From the NCBI RefSeq assembly GCF_010389155.1, contig NC_057768.1, positions 10,786,501 to 10,850,500 of the forward strand: a DNA stretch of 64,000 nt, given 5' to 3'. This document shows positions 24,270 through 36,400 of this stretch, one piece after another. The DNA is from Erigeron canadensis. Its lineage: Eukaryota; Streptophyta; Magnoliopsida; Asterales; Asteraceae. Position numbers and translations under genes: made by a program. Each line of letters opens with the position of its first letter. The first letter of the stretch is position 1. The notes below the pieces were generated by a model. That model saw only the letters and a program-made list of their open reading frames with translations. It was not told the origin of the DNA and ran no database searches.

Positions 24270-24947
24270 TTATCTTAAACTGTGAGCTTCCTGCATGATG
24301 ATCTCTCGAACACCATTGACTGCAGGGATCCAAACTCTATTCTTGAACTTCCTGACTCCCTCGTCATCGACTTCAAGTTCTTGAGCGATTGGGCCTAACC
24401 GTTCTGCCTTTAGGTTTTCTTTTGACCTCAATCCGATCTCTTGGCCTGCGATCACACATTGTTCTAAGTCTGTACGGTCTGCTTCCTTGATAGATAAGAT
24501 CTTGACTCGTTATTTTCTGCTTAGAGCATCAACTACTACATTCGCCTTCCCAGGATGATACTTGATGTCACAATCATAATCACTTAGTAACTCCACCCAA
24601 CACCTTTGTCTCATGTTCAGTTCTTTCTGGTTGTACACGTGTTGCAAGCTCTTATGATCGGTGAAGATAGTACATTTAGTTCCGTACAAGTAGTGCCTCC
24701 AAATTTTTAGGGCAAAAACAACAGCACCAAGTTGTAGATCGTGGGTGGTATAGTTCTTTTCATGCACTTTGAGTTGTCTGGATGCATAGGCGATCACTTT
24801 GCCTCTTTGCATCAGTACACAACCCAGACCTTGGTGTGAAGCGTCACAGTACTCGACGAAGTATTCAGTGCCTTCTAGTAAAGCTAGAATAGGTGCTTCA
24901 CACAGTCTATCTTTTAGGGTTTGGAATGCTCGTTCTTGTTGTTCACC
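24270..24947 (-). pseudogene. gypsy RNase H and integrase N-terminal part
   Basis: The frame 24812-24510 has the Ty3-type RNase H signature ([30 protein letters not shown]). It is separated from RT by a stop at about 24948-24950 (TAG where Trp is usual after FT) and ends at a TAA after SRK. The frame reopens at 24455-24270. All parts share one reading frame, so the lesions are point stop codons. Confidence 0.85.
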
Positions 24948-26441
24948 CTAAGTAAAGTCTTTGGTCTTTTGAGTCAGTTGAGTGGGCAGTGCGATTTTTG
25001 AGAAGTTCTCGATAAAACGACGATAATAACCAGCTAGTCCAAGGAAGCTACGAACTTCAGTAGGAGCTTTCAGAGCCTCCCACTTTTTAATTGCTTCAAT
25101 CTTGGCTGGGTCGACATGATAGCCTTGTTCGTTTACGACGTGGCCCAGGAACTGTACTTGGCGAAGCCAAAACTCGCACTTAGAGAACTTAGTGTACAAC
25201 TCTTCATCGCGAAGAAGTTGAAGAATAGATCTTAAATGTTGTTCATGATCAGTCTTGTTCCGAGAGTACACGAGTATGTCGTCGATGAACACTATGACAA
25301 ATTTGTCTAAGAACGGACGACAGACACGGTTCATTAATTCCATAAAGATCGCTGGAGCATTAGTTAGACCAAATGACATAACGAGAAATTCGTAATGACC
25401 ATAACGAGTACGAAAAGCTGTCTTTGGGACGTCACCATCCTGAACACGGATCTGGTGATAACCCGAACGTAGATCGATCTTAGAGAAGTACGAAGCACCT
25501 TGCAATTGATCAAACAGATCGTCTATGCGAGGTAGGGGATACCGGTTCTTAACGGTTAATTTGTTCAGTTCATGATAGTCTATGCACATCCTCATGGAGC
25601 CATCTTTCTTCTTAACGAACAAGATCGGTGCTCCCCAAGGAGACGAACTAGGACGAATAAAGCCTTTGCTCAAAAGTTCTTGTTATTGATTGGACAGTTC
25701 TTGCATTTCAGGAGGAGCTAAACGATACGGTGCTTTAACGACTGGTGCTGCACCGGGTACTAGATCAATATTGAACTCAACTTGTCTAACAGGTGGAATA
25801 CCTGGTAAGTCGTCAGGAAAGACATCTGGAAAGTCCCGTACAATGGGGATGTCTTGAACTTTCAACTCTTTAGCACTTTTATCAATGACATGAGCTAGGT
25901 ACACAAGATGATCTTTATTGTCCAAGTACTTACGGAATTTCATGGCTGTGACGATTTTAAGTTCGTTCGTGGACTTGTCGCCTTGCACAATTAAGATCTC
26001 GCCGTTTTGGAGTGGTATATGAACTGATTTCTCGTGGCAGCAAATAGTCGCGTGGTGTTTGGATAGCCAATCCATTCCCACAATAATATCAAAGCTACTA
26101 ATCTCGACAGGGATTAGATCAATCGTAAAGTTCTTGTCTACTAAGATCAAAGGACAATCTAGAGCAATTTCGTTAGTATCGTATTTTTGGCCATTTGCGT
26201 ACTCTACCAAATATTTATTATTTAGTTTGCCAGTTTTCATGTCAGTCTTAGCTTTAAAGTCTAATGCAACAAAGCTACGTTCGGCACCGGAGTCAAATAG
26301 TACGGAAGCATAATGATCGTTCAGAAGAAAAGTACCTGTCACAACCCGAGGGTTCTGACGAGCTTCCTCAGCGTTCAAAGCAAAAACACGGGCGTTAGCT
26401 GGGCCTTGCTGTTGCTGATGGTTCTGCTGGTTCTGGTTCAT
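24948..26441 (-). pseudogene. gypsy protease and reverse transcriptase
   Basis: The upstream part (26441-25683) contains the aspartic protease motif LFDSGAERSFV and the GMDWLSKH segment. After an in-frame TAA (25682-25680) the RT follows (25673-24948) with [20 protein letters not shown], the FIDDILVYS active site (the YVDD-type box) and [10 protein letters not shown]. Both parts are in one frame. RT copies the element RNA into DNA in cytoplasmic particles; the stop would prevent full-length polyprotein here. Confidence 0.9.
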
Positions 26442-27721
26442 TGGCCCGCGTACAGGTGGTAGTTCTGGACTGGGGCAGCACTCTGAACTTGGGCGTTCTG
26501 GATCTGGTTCCTGTGAACTGGGGCAGCAGGTGGTAGTGGAGGTCTGGCATTTCTCACTGGTGGATTTCTGTTGACTGGCGGTGGGTTGTTCCTGATCAAG
26601 TTCGCCGCGATAGCATTACAGTATTTGGCCATGTGCCTAATTCCTTGGCACTTATAGCAGACAGGAAAAGCACCAGTGTGATGTAGATTTCAGCGAGTGC
26701 ACTTCGGATAAGCTCCAGAGTCTCTTGTTGGTTCAGGCACTACGGTCACTGCATAGTTCTTCAAAATCTTCCCTTTCTTACTTGGGGGCTCAACTTTCTT
26801 CTCCACCACTTCTTCAGCCTTCCTCTTCCCCTTCTCAACATTCTCAGTCAAACCTCCTGATCTAATTATGTCTTTGGTCAAGGTCTTAGCCAGCACAGTT
26901 GCTCTTGACATGGTCTTAGGGCCTTTACTGGTGAGGTCTTGGCGGATCTCAGGAATCAAGCCCCAAATGAAACGATCGATCTTCTTTTCTTCGGTAGACG
27001 CCAAATGTGGTACAAGACGGGCAAGTTCATTAAACCTCAGAATATACTTCTCAATCTCCAAACCTTCCATCTTCAGATCCCAAAACTCTTGTTCTAGTTC
27101 TTGCAATGCATCTTTAGTACAGAATTCGGCTCTCATCATCTTCTGAAGTTCTTCCCAGGTGTAAGCATAAGCGGACTTCCTGCCAATAGTGGTGACGATG
27201 CCAGTCCACCAAGACCTAGCAGCTCCGTCAAATTGGTTGGTCGTGTGCTCCACCATCTTATCTTCAGTAATCTCAGTGTGGTATAGGGCTTCTTCCATGT
27301 TCTCAAACCACATCAACAATTCTGCAGCACCTTTCTCCCCCGTGTAGACTGGGAGTTTGCACTGAGTGAAGGTCTTGAACATACACCCTCTGCTTCGGGT
27401 AACTCTGCCTTCAGTAGTAGCTCGAGTGTTGATCTGACTAGCACCGTTAGAATCATTGTTCACCTCTTGGTTCTGTTCAGGTTCTTCTTGAGTTCTCTTG
27501 TTCTGAGTGGCTCTGGTAGTTCTAGTACCTTCAGTTAGTGGAATTTCTAGAATTTGGGCAACTTGAGTAGCAAGATTTGGCATCATCGCATTCATGCGGT
27601 CAGTGATGAGGTTCGCTACATCTTCCAAGGTGAAGTTGACAGTAGCATTAGCACTAGGTTCAGGCTCAGTAGGTTCAACAGTGGGTGCGACCTTAGCTTT
27701 CCTTCCACATTTAGCCGACAT
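26438..27721 (-). pseudogene. gypsy gag with stop in the zinc knuckle
   Basis: The ATG at 27721 opens a 343-codon frame with the retrotransposon gag core (WFENMEEALYHTEITEDKMV, ARSWW, EFWDLKMEG, FNELARLVPH). The frame stops at a TGA (26689-26687) exactly where a Cys of the first zinc-knuckle motif is expected. It continues in frame (VCYKCQGIRH, then 26632-26438, a Pro/Gln/Asn-rich linker) until a frameshift into the protease frame near 26440. Gag packages the element RNA. Confidence 0.87.
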
Positions 27722-28189
27722 CCCTCCTTATATCTCCTAATAAGATAAAAATATGAACTCGGTTATGTTTCGCACAAGTCTATAGCTCCAAGCACGTAGT
27801 ACGTTAATAAATGATCGTCGTTAGCACAATATATTAACAAGAACAGTCGTCGGTCACACGATAAGGATCTATAGTCGTATAAGCTCTAAGGCCTATAATC
27901 GAAGCACTAGAACGTATGTTATATGAGAACGAGTGAACTAGAACTGATATGATCAAGAACGAGATTGCACGAAGTTCTTAATAGAGCTCTAAGAATGGAT
28001 GACACCTTCCATGACACACCTTGAGGTCCTAGGTGCTTTTACCGTAATTAGATGTAATTGATAAGGTTACATCTAATTAGGGTAAGAGTACCTACTCCTC
28101 AAACCGGTCATAAAAGGATCACCTCAGAGTGGATTCAAGTTATAGCTCGAGTTTTCCTTAGGAAAAAGCTCGGTGTTCACTATAACCAT
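27722..28189 (-). promoter_or_regulatory. gypsy 5' leader with stem-loop
   Basis: Untranslated leader between primer-binding site and gag start. It contains a 13-bp perfect inverted repeat TAATTAGATGTAA/TTACATCTAATTA (28045-28057 and 28067-28079) with a 9-base loop. The stem extends imperfectly outward for about another 13 bp. A structure here could act in RNA dimerisation or packaging; that is inference. Confidence 0.55.
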
Positions 28190-28204
28190 GGCTCCTGATA
28201 CCAA
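28190..28204 (-). promoter_or_regulatory. gypsy primer-binding site (tRNA-iMet type)
   Basis: On the minus strand TTGGTATCAGGAGCC lies next to the 5' LTR end. It matches the complement of the 3' end of initiator tRNA-Met (TGGTATCAGAGC) with one extra G. Confidence 0.85.
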
Positions 28205-28205
28205 C

Positions 28206-31087
28206 TGTAACACCCCGCTAAAGCGGAATATACGGGATGTACAGATAATCACAATTGCACACAGTACAAGTTCCAACACAGCCAATAACATTAACAAGAG
28301 AAAAAGTATAATGGTTATTACAGTACATGGGGTATACCCAGGATAGCTAATATTCGAAAGACAGAACAATTGTCTAAAAGTACCAAGTCTTGAACCGAAC
28401 AAGCAAATGAAAGTCTTCACAGCTCCTGATCTTGAACGCTCGAACAATCGCCAAATGAATTAGCTTAAAAGAAGAAGACTCCTATGCTACTAGATCTAAT
28501 AGCCTAGCCTGAAAAGCATGTAAGTTCAAAAGGTCAACTACGAAAGTAGTTGGTGAGATTCACTCAAAGTACAATTTAATATACATATTAATGATATGTA
28601 GAGTAAGAACAAGGTCATAAGATCTGTACCTTTAGCAAAAGTACTTTGTAATAGTAAGAACAGTACAAGAACAAATAATGAACTATGAATGTATTGTCAC
28701 TGCTAACCCGATTGGCCAGAACTGAACTGTAATGTAAAGATATGCTCATATTATTCAAGTACGCCAAGTAAGATCTAGATCAGAACAAGAACAAGTAATA
28801 TGCATTCTCCAGAACTGCGGAGAATGAGGGTGGGCCTACCCTAAACAGCGCTGTCCATAATTACCTACGGTTCAACCCCTGAACTATGGGATATGAATTG
28901 ATAGCAGTGATCAAGAACTGAACAAGTACAGGTAAGAACTAGAACATGATAATGAACAAGTACAATACTATGATTGTATTTAAGGATCTTGCCCATTCAA
29001 AACTTAAATACCCTTTTTAAATGATTAAGAATTATATCATAAGTATCTCATAAGTTTATGTAGTAGTACGTAAAATAGTTCAAGAACATATGTACAAGTA
29101 CAAAACAGTTTTCATGCTTTTCAGTCCCCGATAAAAGAACTTGAACAAAATGTACAAAAGGGGGATTAGTGAACTCACAGTGATCTGGTACAAGCACAGT
29201 TTATAGGTACAGGGAAGAAGCACAGAGATAGATAAGTTATATCTATCAAAATCCAAGCACGTCTTGATGGAAGCCTAAGTACATGTCATTGATCGTAAAT
29301 AAGTACGTATATTAGTTCATGTGATTAATTATTCGCTGAAATGTCCTTGATGAACTGATGATTTGGCCCTTGCTGATCTTTGAACGTTTTGACTCAAAAA
29401 AGTTTGAATAGACTTAAGTACTTGCACTGGACTCGTTCTGAACGTCTTTGAACTCACACACATGTAATTATAATGTTAATTAGTTAAGCGTGTCTTTAAT
29501 AATGGACTTTAGTCTTAAGAACTTATTCTAATTGTTCATAGAACTTGTATTTTAATAATTAAGATGAATCATGATTTTAATGTACTTGGTCAAGGATTTG
29601 AGCAATGATCATCACTAGGATTCGAATTTGAGCTAGACTTGACATGTTTGTACAGCCTTTAGTGTATATAAAGTACGAGATCTGGTCGAATTAAGTTCAA
29701 GTATGCCAGTTATAGGTCAAGATCATTTTAGGGTTTCCATAGAATTAAGGTCGTCCTAGGTTATTAGCCAAGATCGTCCTAGAGACTTGGTCAAGACCAA
29801 GATCGTCCTAGGGTGGTCAAGACCAAGATCGTCCTAGGGTCTAGGACCAAGATCGTTTTAATCTTCATTTTGAACAAGATCGATTTAGAGACTAGAACAA
29901 GATCGTTTTAGAGACTAGAACAAGATCGTATTGGAGGTGCTATGATCAAGATCGTCTTAAAGGTACTAGTAAAGGGACGACTTTGGGGAGGTCGTTTCAA
30001 GGTTCAAGGGCAAGAACAAGAGTACATGATCGATTCTGGTTCAAGATCATTTGATTGAGCGAAACCAATCTAGAAGATTAGTTACCCAAAGAGTGCATGG
30101 TTCCCAACCACAACAACGAAACAACATCACAATCACAATACAAGATCAAACGAGCAAGCACAAGTGAACAATTGGGGCTGCCCTAGGACGGTCTTGGTGA
30201 TCAAGATCATCCTAGTGCAAGGTCGTTCTAACCTCCAAACAGGCACGAGCACACAATGGAGTTCTAGGTCGATTTTCAGGACTTGTTTGGACATAGGACT
30301 AGTACATATATACACAATAACATTATTTACTAACACTTTTACTGATTTCAAGATTAAATATCACATGAACAAGTTGTGACTTCAAGAACAAGTTGTACAT
30401 TGATTTTCAAAAATGGGTTTTGTAGATTAAAGCATGTTATGACCCAAATTTGTTCATACAAATGTTGTTAAACACATTTAGACACAAACCCATTAACTTA
30501 TAACACGATTTTCATTCAAAAATTGGACCAAATCATCAATAACATGAACTTGAAAAAGTACATTTTTAATTTGCTCAAAAACCCATCAAATGTTATTGTT
30601 ACCTGAGAAATGATTCAAGAAGTGTGTTTTGATTATCACAAGGATGCTAAAAGTACAAACGATTTTGATTGAAAGTATCAAAATCAAGAGATGCTCCTGT
30701 GTGTGTTTTATGGTGGCTGAGTGTGTGTTTTAGTGAGAGAGTGGTGAGATGGAGAAGATGAAGATAATGGGGTTTCTCTCTCTAACTCTCTATTTATAGT
30801 TTTCCAATATTAAATGAACTTAATAAGTGCAAGGACTATTTGCGAACATTTTGAACTAGAACTTTTATGAACACGAACGTTTACGAACCGAACATTAATA
30901 TTTCATCGTATTTTAATCATAAACTCGTCATATAATCAAGGTTTAAGATCAAATTGACCTTCATATAAGCACATCTTTTGGTCTAAAGCACGTCAAGAAC
31001 TTAAATAAATTTTACTGTCTAGCCGTTCTAATGGCGAAAGTACGATTCAAAGAACTTATTTAGAACATTTCTAAGACGGTTGTTAGA
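28206..31087 (-). repeat. 5' LTR of the gypsy element
   Basis: 2,882 bp, matching the left LTR closely. It differs by an insertion of about 27 bp near 29759, a small insertion near 30815 and scattered substitutions. The terminal dinucleotide at 31086-31087 is GA where the left copy has CA. Confidence 0.93.
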
Positions 31088-31564
31088 AGCTTGGGGTTGG
31101 GTTGGGTTAGCTTGGGGTTGACTAAGCTGACCAACCAAGGTGACCCAGAACTTGGGCTGACCAAACTGACCACCCATGCTGACCCAGAACCCAAGCTGAC
31201 CAAAAGTTTGTTTTATTTACAAAAATGCCACCGCGCAATTTTTTTTTAAAAACGACGTGTCATACTCTGATTGGTTAATATAACCTTCTCTCCCTTCTCT
31301 CCTTAACACACCTTCTTATTTGATATCTCTCATATATATATAAAAGTATGTGTTTTGACTGTGTCATTCATGTGTCATATATATTTATTTTGACATGGGT
31401 TTGTATTGATTTTGTTAGATGGTCAGCTTGTTTAAGTTTGATCCTTATTATTGTTTAGTTTTGGTCCGTCCAAAGTATTAATTTTGGCTTCGCCACTGCT
31501 GAATTACGACATATAAAATCGGTGACTTCACATCTTTCAAGAGATATGCTGACCCTATTAGATT

Positions 31565-32446
31565 TCTACCAATAAACTAAAACAGGATTGAGATATTTTT
31601 GAAAGGACACGTGGTGTAATCCTTGATCGACATGTGTCATTTTAATTTATTTATTTTATTAAATTATCTTTTTTTTAATTGTATATGGATTCAATTTCCT
31701 TATTAGATTTAGAATTAAAGTCTCATTCTTGGCTAGGATTGAGATGTTCTTGAAACGATACGTGGCATAATCCTTGATCGACATGTGTCTTTCTAATTTA
31801 TTTATATTATTAATTAGCTTTTTAATTGTATGTAGATTCAAATTTCTAGTTAAATTTATAATTAAAGTCTAACTCTTGGCTTATAAATACAAAACTCATT
31901 ATAACCTTATTTGATTCGTGTTCTCATTAATAAAATTGTCTTTTTCTCTTTCTTAATTTTTCAACTTGTCTTTTTCTCTTTCTCAATTTTTCAACTCATA
32001 TTACTTATGTTACTTATAATAAGTTATTAACATGACTTCAAAAATTTGAATTTTACGATCGGAAATCACAAGACAATCAACATGACTTCAAGTTTCGATT
32101 TTGATTTGATTGTAAAAACTTTAGGTAAATCCAAAACTTTAACTAAACATATAATATATATATCATTATGGTTTATTATAACGTAGCTTCAATCATCGGT
32201 TCACTTTAATCACAATTTATTTCATACCCACGGATCGAGACATATTCGAATTTGTTTATGATATAATTTATATAGCTATTGTACATTGTAAAGAAATGAT
32301 ATTCCTACAACACATTTTTGCTATCTACTACAATACCTTCATTATGCAGTTGTATTCTGTGCATAAAAATCTATACATTCAATGTAATTGGCAAAATTCT
32401 GTTGTAGAAATATCACTTCCCTACATTGTACGGGTATTAGGACTAG
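31565..32446 (+). mobile_element. Non-autonomous Helitron (plus strand)
   Basis: Starts TCTACCAATAAACTAAAACA. Ends with a CCTACATTGTACGG hairpin-like motif, the spacer GTATTAGGA and CTAG (32443-32446), followed by T. The first ~85 bp match the Helitron at 18649-19119 in the opposite orientation. An internal tandem duplication with a 151-bp period (about 31584-31734, repeated from 31735) contains the block ACGTGGYRTAATCCTTGATC. The base before TC is T, not the usual A. No coding capacity. Confidence 0.75.
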
Positions 32447-33436
32447 TTAAACATAATAGACATATTTCATCATGTGTTCCGCATTTGAGTTAGTTTCTGT
32501 TATATACTTAATTACTTTTGGTCTATAAAATCCACATTATAACCTATTTAAAATATTTTTGTGTGAATCCCTTTTCCTGATAAAACAGGATCCCAAAAAA
32601 TGCCCCCTTCAACAACTGCCACGTGGCAGCGGGCCCGTATGTTTCAAAAAACCCCACATAAACTGAGTTTTATTTACCTTTCTTAAATTTCTTTTCTTTT
32701 CAATTTTAATTTTTTTCTTATTTCTTATCACCTGCTTCTTCTTTCCTATTATTTTCTTTTAGATCCAGATTTTGAATCTCTATAAACATGACAATAAACA
32801 AACTTTTTAATGAATTATCTAATATTAAATTCAGATCATTCTGTGAAAACATCGATTCGGATCTCGATCAGTGACGAACGGAATTAAACTTGCATGTTTT
32901 ATGTGATTAGGTATGTCAACCTATCTGTATCTATCTATATTATGGATGAAATAGGTTTATGTTAATGATTTGATTCGGATGGTAAAAAAAAAACCCTTAA
33001 TTTTGGGATGATATAAATTTTGGGATTCAAAAAAACTGTTATATTAAGGTGCGATGATATAAATTTAGTTGATTTTTCAATGTTGTTGATTTATAAATTT
33101 AGGAGTTTTATAAAACATGGATTCATAACAATGATATCACGCAAGGTTCAGATATTCAAGATTTAAATTTTTTTGTAAGATAATTAGTTACAGATTTGAA
33201 AATATTCAAGACTTATATTTATATTGAGATTTATACTATTATCATTATCTGTATTTTAAAAAAATCTGTATTATCTGTATTTAAAACAAAAAATCTGTCA
33301 TATCTCTGTTTTTTGAGTTAAATTCATTGTAACTAACTTTTTGATAAGTTTGGGTTAAACTCCTATATATACTGAGATTTTTGCAAATCATCCTCATTAC
33401 GACTTCTATATTTCTTTTTGATAAGCAATAACTCTT
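32447..33436 (+). promoter_or_regulatory. Upstream region of the RPA-like gene, with a G-box palindrome
   Basis: About 990 bp without a gene. TGCCACGTGGCA (32617-32628) is a perfect 12-bp palindrome containing the CACGTG G-box bound by plant bZIP and bHLH factors. The 5' end of the Helitron that carries the RPA and helicase genes should lie here or further left, but I could not identify it. The rest is AT-rich. Confidence 0.4.
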
Positions 33437-36400
33437 ATGGTTGCTGAAAACATGTCACTCGTCAGTGAAATCAATGGTGAAGACCAACCATGGAAATTGA
33501 AAGTGAAGATCATAAGGCTGTGGAAACAAACTTTCAGCAATAATCCTCAGGTGGTCTCAAGTATTGACATGGTGTTGATTGACGAGCAGGTAATATTAAT
33601 ATCAAAAATAAAAAAATTGTTTTTATAAATTTTTTGTTGTTTCAATTATTATATGAAAATTGTTTTTATTAACAATGCAGGGATCAAGGATCCAGGCTAC
33701 GGTCAAACATAAGCTGATTCCAAAGTTTGCTTCCTTACTAGAGGAAGGAGGGGTACGTGTTATCTCAAACTTTGGGGTAGGGGAGAATAAGGGAAGGTTT
33801 TTACTCACGAGGCATCCGTGCAAGATCAATTTCTACCCCAACACCAGTGTTAGATTGTCTAACGACTGGGTTGGTCCGGATCAGTCAATTCATCTGTTAT
33901 CTTTTGATGATATTCTGACGAAGAACTTTGAATCTGTGTATTCATTTGGTACGTACAAACAAATCTCTCATCTTATGCTATTTTTATTGATAATACGCTG
34001 ATGTTAGTAAACTATTTCAGATGTCATTGGGGAGGTTGTTCATTACGATGATACCAAGGTTCTGACCACGAAAGGCAAGGAAAGGCTTGTCAAAAATCTC
34101 CAGTTACAAAATGAGGGGTACGTGTGGTGTTTATTATATGTGTATTTGTTTTTTTTAAAACTGGATGCAATTATGTATCATATATAAGAACACAAATTAG
34201 GAGTTTATATGTTTCTTTTTTTCTATCAGTGGAATGAGGTTGAACTGTGCTCTGTGGGATGAGCATTCCACAACTTTGGACAACTTTTTGGCAGATCCAA
34301 ATAGGGATGATGGCCGTATCTTCATGTTGCTGCAGTTTGCTAAGATCGGTGAATGGGAAAGTAAGTGACTGACTGATCACCCCACTCTGTTCAAACCTGT
34401 CTTTTTTGTACTTAATTATTCTTTCCCATGACAGACGAGACACAAATATCAAATTCCATGTTTGGCTGCAAAGTGTGGATTAATGCTGATTTACCTGCCT
34501 TTACAGAGTTTAAGGAAAGGTATAAAATATTTTACCGACAATTAATGTTGTGGTTTTAATAATTTATATGACCGGTTGAAATACATGTATAAATTGCACT
34601 ATAGTTTTAAGATTACATCATACATGTATAATATTCATTGTTCATCTTATATATGTATGCGTACTCATGACATTTGTATATTCTTAGGTCGCTCATTGTC
34701 AATGCTGAACCAGCAGAACAGAGGATACTGTCTGCAACCACTGTTTACTCCAATCCAGGAGACTATTGGCAACGTTTTGAGGTGAAGAGCATTGATGACA
34801 TCAAAGAGGTACTAAGATGCTTTCTGTTGTGACAAGAGCCTTGAGCGGATGCACATTATTATATATGTCTACTTTAGTGTCTTCAAATGATCCATTAGAT
34901 TCCAGGTCTAACAGTTTGCATAGTAAAATTTAGGGATCGGTTTTATTTGGGAGTCTCTTAGTTTTTTAAGAAAATTATGACCTTGAGAGTTCTGATTATA
35001 TGTCTACTTTAGTGTCTTCAAATGATCCATTAGATTCCAGGTCTAACAGTTTGCATAGTAAAATTTAGGGATCGGTTTTATTTGGGAGTCTCTTAGTTTT
35101 TTAAGAAAATTATGACCTTGAGAGTTCTGAAGTTCGTTCTTGTATACATCGGGCAGGCTACTGGCTGTATCGTGGTGGCTACCGTTATCAGGATTCAGGT
35201 AGAAAATGGCTGGTACTATCATGCGTGCTCAAAGTGCTCGAAAAAGGTTGAACGACTTTATGAATTGGTAGATGAGAATTCAAGTGATGAGGGTATTGCA
35301 AGGTTTGAATGCGGTGAATGTGGGGTGATCACTGATGTTTATCCCAAGTAAAACCAGGTTCCAAGTTTTATTTACTTTATGTAGTTTGAACTTATACTAC
35401 TAATCTTTGTTGCCTCTGTACATACATAATGTTCACCTATTCAATTCCAGGATTAAGCTTCAGGTACGAGTTCAGGATGCCACTGGTTCGAGCTCATTTG
35501 TTTTGTTTGAGCGTGATGTCACTGGATATGTCAACAAAACTGCATCGCAACTCATCAGCAATGCTAATAATGTATGTACAGGTTTAGGATTTTATACTTC
35601 ATCGTATATTGGTGATGTTATATTTTGATAGTGGTCCTCACTCCACATAGCCTTAACACCCCCCTCCCGTTCTTGTGGGAACGAGGCTACCTCAGGGAGT
35701 CAGGGGTGTCCGTAAATAACACCTTTTCATGAAGCCTTACCTTTGTGAGGACAACTATCCAGTGGCAGACGCATGTCGATTGTTGGGTATGCATTACCCT
35801 TCAAACCTTCAAATTAATGGAAAAATTTTGAGTCGTAAATTCTTTAATGCTCAAAACACGTATTACATACCTATAAAAAAACAAGCTGCATACCCTGTAC
35901 TTACGTGTCTTATATATATGTATATCCAGATTGCTTAATGATTCATCCATATTAAATTCATACCCTTAAATTCATCGTATACTTCATCGCAACTCATCAG
36001 CAACCATGTCCATTCATTTTTTTGGTGTAGGGTGATCACTTTGAGTTGTTCCCAGCAGAATTTAACACTATGGTTGGTAAGAGATTTGCTTGGAAAATCA
36101 AGGTGTCGACATACAACATCGTCAACAAGTATTATGTGTACACGGTTAACAAGTTCACTGATGAGGATAGTGTTATACAAGTTGTTCTTAACAGGGCAGC
36201 TACGGGTGAGGTATTAAGCGAATATACACACCTCATTACATGTCTGAAATAGTTTGACTCAGTTCCATATAAAATAACACATCTATCTATACCCACCCGT
36301 TTTAGGATTCCCAAAATGATGTTGATGTTATTCCATCGCAGCCACTCCCTGCACTTACTGCTGGTCCTTCTGCAAAGGTTATTTTTTAGATCCATTTTAA

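Larger units (their letters stand above)
20139..31087 (-). mobile_element. Defective Ty3/gypsy LTR retrotransposon
   Basis: A complete 10.95-kb structure on the minus strand: 5' LTR 31087-28206, primer-binding site, gag, protease, reverse transcriptase, RNase H, integrase with a C-terminal chromodomain-like end, polypurine tract, 3' LTR 22990-20139. AGCTT target duplications flank it (20134-20138 and 31088-31092). Long LTRs and an initiator-Met primer site fit the chromovirus Tekay/Del type, an inference. Both LTRs are full length and very similar apart from small indels (for example an extra ~27 bp in the right LTR near 29759), so insertion is fairly recent. The polyprotein is broken by at least five stops and two frameshifts. 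Confidence 0.93.
19305..31331. mobile_element. Fold-back element split by a gypsy retrotransposon
   Basis: The left arm (19305-19440) and right arm (about 31210-31331) are inverted copies. Shared blocks are GTTAAGGAGAGAAGGGAGAG, ACCAATCAGA, GCGCGGTGGCA and TTGGTCAGCTT. Both ends sit in (TA)n. Between the arms lie a GGGTCAGCTTGG minisatellite and the inserted 10.9-kb LTR retrotransposon. Without the insertion the element would be roughly 1.1 kb. Confidence 0.75.
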
